Shown: positions 7,448 to 17,066, numbered from the stretch's first letter. The stretch: 52,727 nt of DNA from Actinomyces gaoshouyii (GCF_002072175.1 NZ_MVIV01000013.1:1-52727), one strand, 5' to 3'. Translations and numbers: made by a program. Notes: generated by a model not told the origin, from the sequence alone.

Positions 7448-8563
7448 CTAGAAGTAGTACGGGAAGGGGGACCAGTCCGGCTCGCGGCGCGCCAGGAAGG
7501 CATCCCGCCCCTCGACGGCCTCATCGGTCATGTAGGCCAAGCGGGTGGCCTCCCCGGCGAAGACCTGCTGGCCGGCCAGGCCGTCGTCAGCCATGTTGAA
7601 GGCGTACTTGAGCATGCGGATCGCCTGGGGCGACTTCGAGGTCACGATGGCCGCGTACTCCAGCGCCCGCTCCTCCAGCTCGGCATGGGGCACTGCCTCA
7701 TTGACCACGCCCCAGCGCTCGGCGTCGCGGGCGTCATAGGCGCGGGCGAGGAAGAAGATCTCCCGGGCGCGCTTGTCCCCGCACTGGCGGGCCAGCAGCG
7801 CCGAGCCGTAGCCGGCGTCGAAGGAGCCCACGTTCGCATCGGTCTGCTTGAAGCGCGCGTGCTCGAGGGAGGCCAGCGACAGGTCGCATACGACGTTGAG
7901 CGAGTGCCCGCCGCCGGCGGCCCAGCCGCTCACCGCGGCGATGACGACCTTGGGCATCATGCGGATGAGCCTCTGGACCTCGAGGATATGCAGGCGCCCC
8001 GCCCGGGCCGTGTCCGCGTGGGCCCGAGCCGCCGCCACATCGGCCTCATGGGAATAGGCCCCCGACGGCGATGGGCCCTGGGAGGCCGCGGCGGCGCCAC
8101 TGGCGTGGGCGGTGCCGTCATCGGTCTCGTAGAGGTAGCCGTCGCGGCCCCGGATGCGCTGATCCCCGCCCGAGGAGAAGGCCCAGCCGCCGTCGCGCGG
8201 GGAGGGGCCGTTGCCTGTGAGGATGACGGCGCCGACATCGCCGCTCATGCGCGCGTGGTCGAGCGCTGCGGCGAGCTCGTCGACGGTGCGGGGCCGGAAG
8301 GCGTTGCGCACCTCGGGGCGGTCGATCGCCACCCGCACCACGGGAAGATCCCGCAGCCAGGCGCCGTCGGCGTCCCGCTCGCAGCCGCGGTGGTAGGTGA
8401 CGTCGGTGAGTTCGCTCGCGCCGAAGCCCTCGACCTCTCGCCAGCGCAGGGGATCGAAGATCTCCGAGACGCGGCGGGGCGTGTGATGGACGGGGGCGGG
8501 CGCGCCGGAGGCCGACGGCGCCGAGGAGGCTGACGGGTCCGGTGAGGGCGATACGGCGGTCAT
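7448..8563 (-). CDS. menB: 1,4-Dihydroxy-2-naphthoyl-CoA synthase (MenB)
   Basis: Crotonase-fold enzyme that cyclises o-succinylbenzoyl-CoA to dihydroxynaphthoyl-CoA. The 371-residue protein shows [16 protein letters not shown], the oxyanion segment [12 protein letters not shown], the second loop [21 protein letters not shown] and the conserved C-terminus [11 protein letters not shown]. It is longer than the usual 285-315 residues because of a Ser/Pro/Ala-rich N-terminal extension of about 30 residues and a low-complexity insert ([16 protein letters not shown]) after the GGDQRIRG loop. Two ATGs are possible: 8569 and 8563. The second is chosen because a TACCCT hexamer ends 7 nt before it, while the first would lie inside the spacer. 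It is divergent from arcA. Confidence 0.92.
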   Translation of the reverse strand: MTAVSPSPDPSASSAPSASGAPAPVHHTPRRVSEIFDPLRWREVEGFGASELTDVTYHRGCERDADGAWLRDLPVVRVAIDRPEVRNAFRPRTVDELAAALDHARMSGDVGAVILTGNGPSPRDGGWAFSSGGDQRIRGRDGYLYETDDGTAHASGAAAASQGPSPSGAYSHEADVAAARAHADTARAGRLHILEVQRLIRMMPKVVIAAVSGWAAGGGHSLNVVCDLSLASLEHARFKQTDANVGSFDAGYGSALLARQCGDKRAREIFFLARAYDARDAERWGVVNEAVPHAELEERALEYAAIVTSKSPQAIRMLKYAFNMADDGLAGQQVFAGEATRLAYMTDEAVEGRDAFLARREPDWSPFPYYF

Positions 8564-8570
8564 GGGCATC

Positions 8571-8576
8571 AGGGTA
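8571..8576 (-). promoter_or_regulatory. Leaderless -10 element for menB
   Basis: TACCCT on the minus strand, 7 nt before the ATG at 8563. The arcA -10 element lies 24 nt away on the other strand, so the two promoters are back to back. Confidence 0.45.
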
Positions 8577-8600
8577 GGCGAGTGCCGAGCGGGGCACCGT

Positions 8601-8606
8601 TACGCT
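8601..8606 (+). promoter_or_regulatory. Leaderless -10 element for arcA
   Basis: TACGCT, exactly 6 nt before the arcA ATG at 8613. No ribosome binding site precedes this start. Confidence 0.55.
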
Positions 8607-8612
8607 GGGGTC

Positions 8613-9992
8613 ATGAAAGAGTCCCAGGCCGGTGCCGCGCCTCACGCGACCCCGGGTACCCCGCTCGCGAGTGCGTCCGCGGCGGGTCCCGCCCACCGTC
8701 GCCAGACCATCCCCGCCAACCAGGGCGGGGGGCGGGTCGACTCCGAGGTCGGTCGGCTGCGCGAGGTGATCGTCCACCGGCCTGGCGCAGAGGCCTCCCG
8801 CCTGACGCCCATCAACGCGAACAGTCTCCTGTTCGACGACGCCCTCGACATCGAGCTCGCCCAGGCCGAGCATGACGCCCTCACCGCGATCCTGCGGGAG
8901 CACGGCGTCATCGTCCACGACTTCCGCGACCTGCTCGCCGAGTCCCTCGCCGTGCCCGAGGCCCGGGCCCTCGTCCTGGAGCAGGCCGTCGGCCCCGAGG
9001 CGGTCGGTCTGTCCACCTCCGAGGTGCTCACCGCCTGCCTCTCCGGCCTGCCCGACGCCGAGCTCGCCGAGATCCTCCTCGCGGGCCTCACCCGCGCAGA
9101 GCTGCGCGACCGCCTCGACGCCTCCGATGCCCGGACCCTGTTCGCCACCACCTTCCTGTCCACCCTCGAGGGGCAGTTCGTCATCACCCCCCTGCCCAAC
9201 CACCTGTTCACACGCGACGCCTCCTCGTGGATGTACGGCGCCTGCCACCTCAACCCGATGGCCCTGGCCCCCCGTCGTCGTGAGACCGCCAACTACGAGG
9301 CGGTGTACCGCTACCACCCGGTCATCGCCGGCCGGGCGGCCCTCTGGGGCGCCCCGCACCATGCCACGCGCGCCACTGTCGAGGGCGGTGACATCCAGGT
9401 GATGGGCAATCGGACGCTCGTCGTGGGGCTCTCCCACCGATCCACCGCCGCGGGCGTCGAGCGCCTGGCCTCCAGGCTCTTCGCCGACGGCATCGCGGAT
9501 CGTGTCATCGGCGTCCACATGCCCGACCGCGCCTTCTACACCGAGCTCGACGCCGTCATGCATCTGGACACTCTCATGTCGATGGTCGCCCCGGACACCT
9601 ACCTGCGTTTCGCGGGCTTCGATGACGTCACCACCGTGGAGATCGAGCCCGGCCCTGCCCACGGCTCCTCGACGCCCGCGCTCAGGGTCACCATTCACGA
9701 TGGATCCGAGATGGATCAGGTCCTGGCCCGGGCGGCCGGCATCGACTCCTTCCGCATCATCAGCCCTGATATGACCGACGAGGCGGAGGCGCTGCGCGAG
9801 CTGGCGCGCGACTCCTGCAACGTCGTCGCCCTCGCCCCGAACCTCGTCATCGGCTATGCCCACAACCGGCGGGCCAATGAGGCCCTGCGCGCCGCGGGCG
9901 TCGAGGTGATCGAGACCCCCGGTGTCGAACTCGTCCGGGGCCGCGGCGGCGGACACTGCATGACCTGCCCTCTCACCCGCGATGCCGTGTGA
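8613..9992 (+). CDS. arcA: Arginine deiminase
   Basis: Hydrolyses L-arginine to citrulline and ammonia (cytosol), the first step of the ADI pathway used for ATP and acid defence. The 459-residue protein has the family motifs in order: [15 protein letters not shown], the FTRD motif in [28 protein letters not shown], the catalytic His in [10 protein letters not shown], and the nucleophilic Cys in the C-terminal [10 protein letters not shown]. An N-terminal tail of about 45 residues is longer than usual. ATG 8613 is chosen by the TACGCT element; the frame is open upstream to 8562. No arcB, arcC or arcD is nearby, so the rest of the pathway must lie elsewhere or is absent. It interrupts the men genes. 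Confidence 0.95.
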   Translation: MKESQAGAAPHATPGTPLASASAAGPAHRRQTIPANQGGGRVDSEVGRLREVIVHRPGAEASRLTPINANSLLFDDALDIELAQAEHDALTAILREHGVIVHDFRDLLAESLAVPEARALVLEQAVGPEAVGLSTSEVLTACLSGLPDAELAEILLAGLTRAELRDRLDASDARTLFATTFLSTLEGQFVITPLPNHLFTRDASSWMYGACHLNPMALAPRRRETANYEAVYRYHPVIAGRAALWGAPHHATRATVEGGDIQVMGNRTLVVGLSHRSTAAGVERLASRLFADGIADRVIGVHMPDRAFYTELDAVMHLDTLMSMVAPDTYLRFAGFDDVTTVEIEPGPAHGSSTPALRVTIHDGSEMDQVLARAAGIDSFRIISPDMTDEAEALRELARDSCNVVALAPNLVIGYAHNRRANEALRAAGVEVIETPGVELVRGRGGGHCMTCPLTRDAV

Positions 9993-10023
9993 TGGGGCGG
10001 TGCGCCTTCCGCGCTGAGCGGCG

Positions 10024-10072
10024 CCGTTCGCACCGACTGGTACGTCCTGCTCGCACCAGTCGGTGACAACGG
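10024..10072 (+). terminator. Hairpin downstream of arcA
   Basis: An 11-bp stem CACCGACTGGT / ACCAGTCGGTG with a 13-nt loop (10031-10065). It is extended by CCGTT/AACGG after a two-base mismatch. It begins 32 nt past the arcA stop. Confidence 0.65.
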
Positions 10073-10256
10073 CACCGGGCCCGGACTGCGGGAATCGGCC
10101 AGCAGCGGCAGTAAGGAGGCCATGGGTTCCCGCGCTCCGCACGGGGGTGGGGCTCCCGGCTGGAGCCGGTCCGGTGCGCAACACCGCAGTGCCCTCCATG
10201 ACCTGCGCCTCCCTGTTCCCGCAAGGAGGGCGAGCTTGGGAACGCTGAGCTCTGGC

Positions 10257-10262
10257 TATCCT
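10257..10262 (+). promoter_or_regulatory. Leaderless -10 element for menC
   Basis: TATCCT, 6 nt before the GTG at 10269. A TTGGGA lies 14 nt upstream of it, a short spacing for a -35. Confidence 0.5.
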
Positions 10263-10268
10263 GGGGGC

Positions 10269-11384
10269 GTGACTCCCATTTCCCATGCGCGGATCCGCGG
10301 AGAGCTCGACCTGGGGGCTCTCCGGCAGAAGGACCGCACCGGCCTCCTGGCTGACATCGACAGGATCGTCGTCTGGGATATCGCCCTGACCAACCGCTTC
10401 CGCGGTCTGACGCGTCGTGACGGTGTCCTCCTCCACGGCCCCGCGGGCTGGGGCGAGGCTGCCCCCTTCTGGGACTACGACGCCGACGCCTCCGCGCCGT
10501 GGCTCGCCGCGGCCCTCGAGACCTCCACCGGTATCGGGCCCGGAGGGGCCCCCGCCCCCCAGCACCCCGTCGTGCGCACCCACATCCCCGTCAACGTGAC
10601 CGTCCCCGAGGTGGGGGAGAAGCGGGCCCGTGAGATGGTGTCCGCCTCGGGCTGCCGCACCGCCAAGGTCAAGGTGGCCGGGCGGCGCGACTCCATGCGC
10701 AAGGACATCAAGAGGCTCGAGGCCGTTCGGGACGCCCTCGGTCCCGAGGGCCGCATCCGCATCGATGCCAACGGCTGCTGGGACCTCGACGCCGCCGCTC
10801 GCCACATCCCCATCCTCGACCGCGCCGCGGGGGGCCTGGAGTACGTGGAGCAGCCCTGCGCCGACGTCCACGACCTCGCCGCGCTGCGCAAGCGCCTCAT
10901 CGTGCCGATCGCCGCCGACGAGTCCATCCGCCTGTCCCCGGACCCCCTCGCCGTTGCCCGCCTGCGGGCAGCCGACCTGGCGATCCTCAAGGTCGCCCCC
11001 CTGGGCGGGGTCACCCGCGCCCTCGCGATGGCCGAGCGGCTCGGGCTGCCCGCCGTCGTCTCCTCCTCCCTGGACACGACCATCGGCCTATCCGAGGGCG
11101 CCCGGCTGGCCGCGGCGCTGCCCGTGCTCGGGCGCGCCTGCGGGCTGGGCACGATCCGCCTGCTCTCGCGCGACGTCGCCGTGCCCTCCGCCGTCCCCGT
11201 GGGCGGATCCCTCGCGGTGCGCGCGCCCCACCTGTCCAACGCGATCCTCGGAGCCGTGCTCGCCGGCGAGAAGACCGTCTCCCAGTGGCAGTCCCGTTTC
11301 ACCCATATGCTCGGGGCCCTGGCCGCCCGGCGGGAGCGGGAGGCGCGCGACGCCTCGAGCGCCGTCGGGGGCCTCCCGATCTGA
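10269..11384 (+). CDS. menC: o-Succinylbenzoate synthase (MenC)
   Basis: Enolase-superfamily dehydratase that makes o-succinylbenzoate from SHCHC. The 371-residue protein has the KxK motif AKVKVAG, the metal ligands in IRIDANGCWD, VEQPC and AADES, and the second lysine in LAILKVAPLGG. The frame is open to 10122, but the region before GTG 10269 is not conserved and a TATCCT element sits 6 nt upstream, so the shorter start is chosen. menD follows after 37 nt on the same strand and is very likely co-transcribed. Confidence 0.93.
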   Translation: MTPISHARIRGELDLGALRQKDRTGLLADIDRIVVWDIALTNRFRGLTRRDGVLLHGPAGWGEAAPFWDYDADASAPWLAAALETSTGIGPGGAPAPQHPVVRTHIPVNVTVPEVGEKRAREMVSASGCRTAKVKVAGRRDSMRKDIKRLEAVRDALGPEGRIRIDANGCWDLDAAARHIPILDRAAGGLEYVEQPCADVHDLAALRKRLIVPIAADESIRLSPDPLAVARLRAADLAILKVAPLGGVTRALAMAERLGLPAVVSSSLDTTIGLSEGARLAAALPVLGRACGLGTIRLLSRDVAVPSAVPVGGSLAVRAPHLSNAILGAVLAGEKTVSQWQSRFTHMLGALAARREREARDASSAVGGLPI

Positions 11385-11421
11385 CCGGCGCCGACGGCGC
11401 TCACGACGAAGCCGAGGACCG

Positions 11422-13227
11422 ATGCAGCCCCCCTCACTCACCGCTGCCGCCGCTATCGTGGAGGCCCTGGTGGCCACGGGTGTCCGCTGGGCGGTCCTCA
11501 GTCCCGGATCGCGATCCGCCCCCATGGCCTACGCCCTGGCCGAGGCGGAGGCCGCCGGGCTCCTGGGCCTGCGGGTCGTCCTGGACGAGCGCAGTGCCGG
11601 CTTCACCGCCCTGGGCATGAGCCGCGCGGCCCTCCTGGAGGGCCGGCGCGCCCCCGCCGCCGTCGTGACCACCTCCGGCACCGCAGTGGCCAACCTCCAC
11701 CCGGCACTCGCGGAGGCCGATGCCGCCGGCATCCCGCTGGTCGTCATCTCCACCGACCGCCCACACGAACTTGTGGGCACCGGCGCCAACCAGACCACCG
11801 CGCAGGCGGGCATCTTCGCGCTCGCCCCGCGCGCGACCGCCGATATCCCCGCCGATCTCACGGCCCCCGGCCCGGCCGGACTGGGTGAGGAGGCCGGGCG
11901 GGCGGCCATCACCGGGCAGGTCCGCAGGGCCGTTCTCGCCGCCGCCGGGACGCTGACCCGCGACCCGGGCCCCGCCCACATCAACGCCCGATTCCGCCCG
12001 CCGCTCACGCCGGGCGACGGGACCATCCTGGGGGAGTCGCGCCCGCGTGCCGCATACGCAGGCCCCGCGAAGGAGCCCGCCGCCCCCGCGCCCCGGCTCG
12101 TCTGGGAGGCTCCTGGCGCGCCAGCCAACGTCGTGGACGAGGGGGGAGGCGCCCCAGGTCTCATCATCGCGGGCGACTGCCCGGACCCCGCTCTCGGCGC
12201 CCTCGCCGTCCGAGTGGCCGAGCGCCTCGGGTGGCCGCTCCTCGCCGAACCGACTTCAGGCGCCCGCCACGGTGCCACCGCCCAGTCCCGCTACGCGGAG
12301 CTGCTCGCCACTCGCGGCGGGCGCGATCTGGCGCGGCGGGCGCGCAGCCTCCTCGTCGTCGGTCACCCCAGCCTCAGCCGCCCCGTCAGCGCCCTCCTCG
12401 CCCGCGACGATGTGCGGATCAGCATCCTGGCGGATCGGGCCAGGATCACCGACGTCGCCGGGACCGCGCGGCGAGTTATCGCCGTTGAGCCCGCCGGCAC
12501 CCCCGACGGCCTGGAGGATCAGGCGGCGCGGATCGCGGGCCTCCTCGACCGGGCAGGGCCATCCTGGGCGGCTGACTGGACGAGTGCCGTCGCGGCCCTC
12601 AGCCCGCCCTCTGGACCATGGGGGGGCGCCGTCGCCGCCCCCGGTGATCCCCGAGGGGCGATGCTCACCGCGGACGAAGCCGCCCTCACCGTCTGGGAGT
12701 CCTGCACCCTCGATCATGCGGGTGCCGATGCCCCTCTGCTCGTCGTCGGCTCATCGATGACGATCCGCCGCCTCGACCGGCTCGCGCCCGTGGGCGCGCC
12801 CGCGCCGACCGCCGTCGCCAACCGGGGCCTGGCCGGTATTGACGGGACGATCGCCACCGCCGGCGGCCTCGCGCTCGCCTCGGGAAGGCCGGTGCGCGCG
12901 CTCATGGGCGACCTGGCCTTCCTCCACGACGCCATGTCGCTCGGCCATGGCGAGCTCGAGTGCGAGCCCGACCTCCAGGTCATCGTCCTCGATGACGCCG
13001 GTGGCTCCATCTTCAAGGGTCTGGAGTACGCGGGGGTGCCGGGGCCGAAGCGATTCAGCCGCCTGTTCTCCACCCCGCAGCGCGCGGATGTGGCCAATAT
13101 CGCCCGAGGGTTGGGCGTGGATGTGATCGAGGCCCCCGACCGGGATTCGCTCGAGCGCGTCATGGCTCAGCCCGTGCGCGGATCGAGCGTGGTCAGGGTC
13201 CCGTGCCCTCCTGTTGATGAGCGCTGA
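11422..13227 (+). CDS. menD: SEPHCHC synthase (MenD), ThDP-dependent
   Basis: Adds the succinyl semialdehyde unit from 2-oxoglutarate to isochorismate using thiamine diphosphate and Mg. The 601-residue protein starts with the MenD pattern VRWAVLSPGSRSAPMAYAL and has the catalytic Glu in VVLDERSAGFTALG. It also has TDRPHELVGTGANQT and the ThDP/Mg motif from ALMGDLAFLHDAMSL to LDDAGGSIFKGLE. It is slightly longer than the 550-residue average because of Pro/Ala-rich linkers between domains (about residues 205-235 and 390-410). The ATG is preceded by CGAGGACC, a weak ribosome binding site, in line with coupling to menC. Confidence 0.95.
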   Translation: MQPPSLTAAAAIVEALVATGVRWAVLSPGSRSAPMAYALAEAEAAGLLGLRVVLDERSAGFTALGMSRAALLEGRRAPAAVVTTSGTAVANLHPALAEADAAGIPLVVISTDRPHELVGTGANQTTAQAGIFALAPRATADIPADLTAPGPAGLGEEAGRAAITGQVRRAVLAAAGTLTRDPGPAHINARFRPPLTPGDGTILGESRPRAAYAGPAKEPAAPAPRLVWEAPGAPANVVDEGGGAPGLIIAGDCPDPALGALAVRVAERLGWPLLAEPTSGARHGATAQSRYAELLATRGGRDLARRARSLLVVGHPSLSRPVSALLARDDVRISILADRARITDVAGTARRVIAVEPAGTPDGLEDQAARIAGLLDRAGPSWAADWTSAVAALSPPSGPWGGAVAAPGDPRGAMLTADEAALTVWESCTLDHAGADAPLLVVGSSMTIRRLDRLAPVGAPAPTAVANRGLAGIDGTIATAGGLALASGRPVRALMGDLAFLHDAMSLGHGELECEPDLQVIVLDDAGGSIFKGLEYAGVPGPKRFSRLFSTPQRADVANIARGLGVDVIEAPDRDSLERVMAQPVRGSSVVRVPCPPVDER

Positions 13228-13228
13228 G

Positions 13229-13244
13229 GGGCGCTGCTGCGCCC
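13229..13244 (+). terminator. Short hairpin after menD
   Basis: A 6-bp GC stem GGGCGC / GCGCCC with a TGCT loop, immediately past the menD stop. Weak, but well placed. Confidence 0.35.
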
Positions 13245-13312
13245 GATGGCCGTTGAACGCCGCTGCTGCACCGATCGACGCCTCGATCGCCGGACCCCTC
13301 GATGCGATGACA

Positions 13313-13318
13313 TATGAT
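13313..13318 (+). promoter_or_regulatory. Candidate -10 element for htrA
   Basis: TATGAT lies in the only lower-GC patch of the 244-nt gap between menD and htrA. It would give a leader of about 150 nt. No clear -35 at 16-18 nt. Confidence 0.35.
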
Positions 13319-13471
13319 GCTACGGCCTACCAGGCGACCGCCGCTGGGTTCCGCTCGGGGAGCTCATCGCACGGGCCGACCGCAAGGAGCGGGAATGAGG
13401 AGCGGCACGGCCCTGTCGGCTTGTCCGGCAGCCGGCACAGATGAATGGGGACGAGCCCCGAGGAGGAGAGC

Positions 13472-14863
13472 ATGAGCACTTACGACGAGTCGAACGGCCA
13501 GTCCCACGTCCAGGGCGGGGCCGCGGGCCCAACCGCCCCCGCCGGCTATAACTTCGAGCAGGACTCCCGCCCGGGCTCCGATGCCACTGCCGATGCTTTC
13601 GGGGCGCCCATGGCCACGGGCGCTGCTGACGGCGCGTTCCCCGTCTCTCCGGCGACCCCGACGAAAGAGCGGCGCGGGCCCGGTTGGGGGGCCATGGTCG
13701 GCATGACCGCCGCCGCGGCCCTGCTCGCCTCCGGCGGCACCTTCGCCGCCGTCCGCTACGGCGCCGACGGCGCCCTCTCCTCGAACGGCCCCATCCCCGT
13801 GGCGACCGGCTCCACCACGCAGACAGTCACCTCCCAGGGGACGATCCCCGATTGGCAGGCCGTCACCGCCGCCGTGTCGAACTCGGTCGTCTCCATCACG
13901 GTGTCCGTGGGGGAGAGCGGCGCCGTCGGCTCCGGTGTCATCTACGACTCCCAGGGGCACATCCTCACGAACCAGCATGTGGTCGCGGGCGCCTCGAAGA
14001 TCATGGTGACCCTTGCCGACGGGCGCATCTACGGTGCCGACATCGCCGGCACTGACGCCAGTACCGATCTGGCCGTCATCAAGATCAAGGACGCGCCGAG
14101 CGACCTCACCGTGGCGCAGATCGGTGACTCGGACTCCCTCGTGACCGGCCAGGGCGTTATGGCGATTGGCAATCCGCTGGGCCTGTCCTCCACGGTGACC
14201 ACCGGTATCATCTCGGCGCTCGACCGCCCTGTGGTCACCACCCAGGAGGACACCGGCGACTCCTTCGGGAACTTCGACCAGCCCCAGCAGGCCCCGCAGC
14301 AGGGAGGCCTCGGCGGCCTGCTCGATATGGATCAGAAGCCCACGTCGCAGGTCTACACCAACGCCATCCAGATCGATGCCGCGATCAACCCCGGCAATTC
14401 CGGCGGGCCGCTGTTCGACGGCAGCGGCAAGGTCATCGGCATCACCAGCTCGATCGCCTCGACGGGGGGTTCCGGCTCCGCGGGCGAGAAGGCCGGGTCG
14501 ATCGGCATCGGCTTCGCTATCCCGGTCAAGCTCGCTCAGAAGGTCGCCGACCAGCTCATCAGCAGCGGGAGCGCCTCGCACGCCTATCTGGGGGTGAGCA
14601 TCGGCGACGGCAGTGCCGAGGCCGGCGGCGTCCTGCGCACCGGCGCGAAAGTCGGAAGCGTCGAGCAGGGTTCCCCCGCCGCCAACGCCGGCCTTGAACA
14701 GGGCGATGTTATTACGGGGATCAACAACAAGGTCACTAGCAGGGCCGCGGCGCTCACCGGCTTCGTGCGCCAGTACTCGGCGGGGGACAAGGTGACGCTC
14801 ACGGTCGTCCGCAGCGGCAAGTCACAGCAGATCGAGGTCACTCTCGCCGAGAAGACTTCCTGA
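13472..14863 (+). CDS. htrA: HtrA/DegP-type membrane serine protease with PDZ domain
   Basis: Envelope quality-control protease. Of 463 residues, about 70 N-terminal residues are a disordered cytoplasmic tail. One membrane helix follows (GMTAAAALLASGGTFAAV, about 73-90). The trypsin-like domain carries the triad His in LTNQHVVAG, Asp in GTDASTDLAVIK and Ser in NPGNSGGPLFDG. A C-terminal PDZ domain (about 370-460) begins SHAYLGVSIGDG. A Gln/Gly-rich loop (FDQPQQAPQQGGLGG) is inserted before the Ser segment. ATG 13472 has AGGAGGAGAG just upstream and is preferred over 13445. Convergent with menF, only 27 nt apart. Confidence 0.92.
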   Translation: MSTYDESNGQSHVQGGAAGPTAPAGYNFEQDSRPGSDATADAFGAPMATGAADGAFPVSPATPTKERRGPGWGAMVGMTAAAALLASGGTFAAVRYGADGALSSNGPIPVATGSTTQTVTSQGTIPDWQAVTAAVSNSVVSITVSVGESGAVGSGVIYDSQGHILTNQHVVAGASKIMVTLADGRIYGADIAGTDASTDLAVIKIKDAPSDLTVAQIGDSDSLVTGQGVMAIGNPLGLSSTVTTGIISALDRPVVTTQEDTGDSFGNFDQPQQAPQQGGLGGLLDMDQKPTSQVYTNAIQIDAAINPGNSGGPLFDGSGKVIGITSSIASTGGSGSAGEKAGSIGIGFAIPVKLAQKVADQLISSGSASHAYLGVSIGDGSAEAGGVLRTGAKVGSVEQGSPAANAGLEQGDVITGINNKVTSRAAALTGFVRQYSAGDKVTLTVVRSGKSQQIEVTLAEKTS

Positions 14864-14873
14864 CCCTCGTCGC

Positions 14874-14920
14874 CGAGACCGGTCTCGTTCCTATTCTCGA
14901 CCGGTCTCGGGTATAGGGAG
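14874..14920. repeat. Dispersed palindromic repeat (CGAGACCGGTCTCG type)
   Basis: The element starts with the perfect 14-nt palindrome CGAGACCGGTCTCG (14874-14887), then TTCCTATTCT, a second CGACCGGTCTCG, and GGTATAGGGAG. The same parts occur at 52656-52727, and the last 15 bases at 111-125. It lies between the convergent htrA and menF genes, where it can fold and act as a terminator. It also encodes the last residues of MenF (PIPETGRE). Confidence 0.75.
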
Positions 14921-16306
14921 CGCGCCGAGGGCGCCGAGCATGGGACGCATCTTCGCGCGGGTCTCGGCGAGCTCATCGTCGGGATCGGAGTCCGGCATGA
15001 TCCCGCCGCCCCCGAAGACCCTCACCGGTCCGCCGGGCGCGGCGATGGAGCCACTGCGCAGCGCGATGCACCACTCGCCCTCGCCGTGCCAGTCCACCCA
15101 GCCCACCGGCCCCGCGTAGCGCCCGCGGTCCATGCCCTCGACCTCCTCGATGATCCGGCCCGCCGCCTCGCGCGGCGTCCCGCAGACCGCGGCGGTGGGG
15201 TGCAGGGCCCCCACGAGGGACAGGGCTCCCGCGTTGCCCGCGACGACCCCGGTGATATCGCTGGCCAGGTGCAGGACATTGGGCAGCTCCAGGAGGAAGC
15301 GCTCGGGCGCCTCCACCACCGAGCACAGTGGCATGAGCGCCTCGATCGCCGAGGCCCGCGCCAGGGCGTGCTCCCGGTTGTTCTTCGCCGAGCCCTCCAG
15401 CCAGGCGGCCAGCTCGGCGGTGCGCCGCGGGGTGTCGCCCGGATGACGCCGAGCCGTGCCCGCCAGCACCCGGCTCGTCAGCCTCCGGCCGGCCAGGCGC
15501 AGCAGCATCTCCGGCGAGGCCCCGACCATCCCATCGACGGCGAAGGTCCAGCACGACGGGTACGTCCGCCCCAGCCTCCCCAGGATCGTCCCCGTGGGAA
15601 GGGGCTCACCGGGAGTGACCAGCACATCCCTGGCCAGGACGACCTTCTGGGCCTCGCCGGCGCGCATGCGCTCGCAGGTGGCGGCCACGGCCGCGCGCCA
15701 GCTCGCGTCGTCCAGGGAGTCCTGGGCGACGGCGCTCCCGCGACTGCTCGCAGCGGGGGCCGCCGATGCCGCCTCCAGCAGGTCCGCGAGGAGCGCGCCA
15801 TGGTCGGGGTGCTCCGCGGGCTCTCCGCCGCCCCCGTCCGCGCCGCCTCCCGGGGCGCCGACCGCAGTCGTCATCCAGGCCCCGCTCTCATCGGCACCCA
15901 CGATCACCTCCGGCACGAGCAGCACGGAATCGGCCGCCGAGCGGTCCGAGAACGCGATCGTCCCCGCCGCTACCGGACCTGTGCCCGGACGGACCAATGG
16001 ATCGCGCCACCAGGAGGCGTAGACCGTCGCCCGCCAGGCGCGGCGCAGCTCCTCGATGCGTCCCGCCCCCCGCGCGCCCAGGACCAGCGCCCGGCCGAGT
16101 CCCACGAGGCCCCGTCCCTCGTGAACCCAGGAAACGACGTCGTCGCGCCCGGTGAGCAGGTCGAGCAGCGGCGTGCCGTTGAGGGCGCCGGGCGGCAGCG
16201 CGGTGGTCAGGAACGACAGGCGCGGGGGCCGCGCGGCCGCCTCGGCGGCGGTGAGGACCAGCGGCCGCGGCGCCCCGGGGCGCCGGGAGGGCGCGGCACC
16301 GCTCAC
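14891..16306 (-). CDS. menF: Isochorismate synthase (MenF)
   Basis: Converts chorismate to isochorismate, the committed step into menaquinone. The 471-residue protein has the chorismate-binding fold in its C-terminal half: [63 protein letters not shown] and the Mg-binding end [21 protein letters not shown]. The N-terminal half is less conserved and contains a Gly-rich loop ([12 protein letters not shown]). The GTG start at 16306 overlaps the menG stop (GTGA), so the two are translationally coupled; the frame is open upstream, but that would run far into menG. The final eight codons lie within the palindromic repeat. Confidence 0.92.
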   Translation of the reverse strand: MSGAAPSRRPGAPRPLVLTAAEAAARPPRLSFLTTALPPGALNGTPLLDLLTGRDDVVSWVHEGRGLVGLGRALVLGARGAGRIEELRRAWRATVYASWWRDPLVRPGTGPVAAGTIAFSDRSAADSVLLVPEVIVGADESGAWMTTAVGAPGGGADGGGGEPAEHPDHGALLADLLEAASAAPAASSRGSAVAQDSLDDASWRAAVAATCERMRAGEAQKVVLARDVLVTPGEPLPTGTILGRLGRTYPSCWTFAVDGMVGASPEMLLRLAGRRLTSRVLAGTARRHPGDTPRRTAELAAWLEGSAKNNREHALARASAIEALMPLCSVVEAPERFLLELPNVLHLASDITGVVAGNAGALSLVGALHPTAAVCGTPREAAGRIIEEVEGMDRGRYAGPVGWVDWHGEGEWCIALRSGSIAAPGGPVRVFGGGGIMPDSDPDDELAETRAKMRPMLGALGALPIPETGRE

Positions 16307-17001
16307 GGCCGCGGCTTGGTGGCCCGGTGGACGGCGACAATCCCGCCCGACAGATTCTTGTAGCCCACGCCGCGCCACCCGGCCTCCTGCATGAGCGCCG
16401 CCAGGGCGCGCTGGTCGGGCCAGGCGAGGATCGACTCGCCCAGGTAGTCGTAGGCCTCGGTGTTTGACGAGACGAGGCGGGCCAGGGCCGGCAGCGCCGT
16501 GCCGAGGTAGAAGCGGTAGGCCGTGCGGAAGGCCCGCCGGGCGGGCGAGGAGAACTCGGCGATGACCAGGCGCCCGCCCGGCCGGGTCACGCGCGCCATC
16601 TCGCGCAGGGCCGTAGAGGTGTCCTGCACGTTGCGCAGCCCGTAGGAGATCGTGACGACGTCGAAGGATCCGTCGGCGAAGGGCAGGTCCATCGCGTCGC
16701 CCTCGACGAATTCGATGCCTGGGTGACGGCGCCTCCCCTCGGCGACCATCCCGGGGGAGAAGTCACAGGCGATGACGTCGGCCCCCTCGGCCGCGTACTC
16801 CGCGGCCGAGGTGCCGGTGCCGGCGGCGAGGTCGAGGATCCGCGTCCCGGGGCGGGCGGCGACGGCGGCCCGGGTGACCCGTCGCCACATGCGCACCTGC
16901 CACAGGCTCATGACGTCATTGGTGAGGTCGTAGCGGTGCGCGACCGCGTCGAACATGCCCGCGACCTCGCGGGGGTCCTTGGAGAGGGAGGCTCGGCTCA
17001 T
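16303..17001 (-). CDS. menG: Demethylmenaquinone methyltransferase (MenG/UbiE)
   Basis: SAM-dependent C-methyltransferase for the last step of menaquinone head-group synthesis. The 232-residue protein begins with the family signature [21 protein letters not shown] and has the SAM motif [12 protein letters not shown]. Post-motifs are [27 protein letters not shown] and [20 protein letters not shown]. First gene of the menG-menF minus-strand unit. An AATGAT hexamer lies 6 nt before the ATG, a weaker version of the leaderless pattern seen elsewhere. The 40-nt palindrome lies 26 nt upstream. Confidence 0.95.
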   Translation of the reverse strand: MSRASLSKDPREVAGMFDAVAHRYDLTNDVMSLWQVRMWRRVTRAAVAARPGTRILDLAAGTGTSAAEYAAEGADVIACDFSPGMVAEGRRRHPGIEFVEGDAMDLPFADGSFDVVTISYGLRNVQDTSTALREMARVTRPGGRLVIAEFSSPARRAFRTAYRFYLGTALPALARLVSSNTEAYDYLGESILAWPDQRALAALMQEAGWRGVGYKNLSGGIVAVHRATKPRP

Positions 17002-17026
17002 GGCCCCATCATTCCAGGAAGTCGCC

Positions 17027-17066
17027 GGCGTCCCCGCTCGCGCCGGCCGGCGCGAGCGGGGACGCC
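17027..17066. repeat. Perfect 40-nt palindrome in the divergent menG/menJ region
   Basis: 20 bp (17027-17046) is exactly complementary to the next 20 (17047-17066), with no spacer. It contains GCGTCCCCGCTCGCGCC. No gene ends here, so an ordinary terminator role is not obvious. It is either a regulator site, a barrier between divergent promoters, or a hairpin-forming repeat. Confidence 0.8.

Noticed and set aside
8118-10871. A 917-residue open frame on the minus strand across menB, arcA and menC
   Set aside because: Same antisense effect; it crosses several genes of certain identity and has no recognisable domain.
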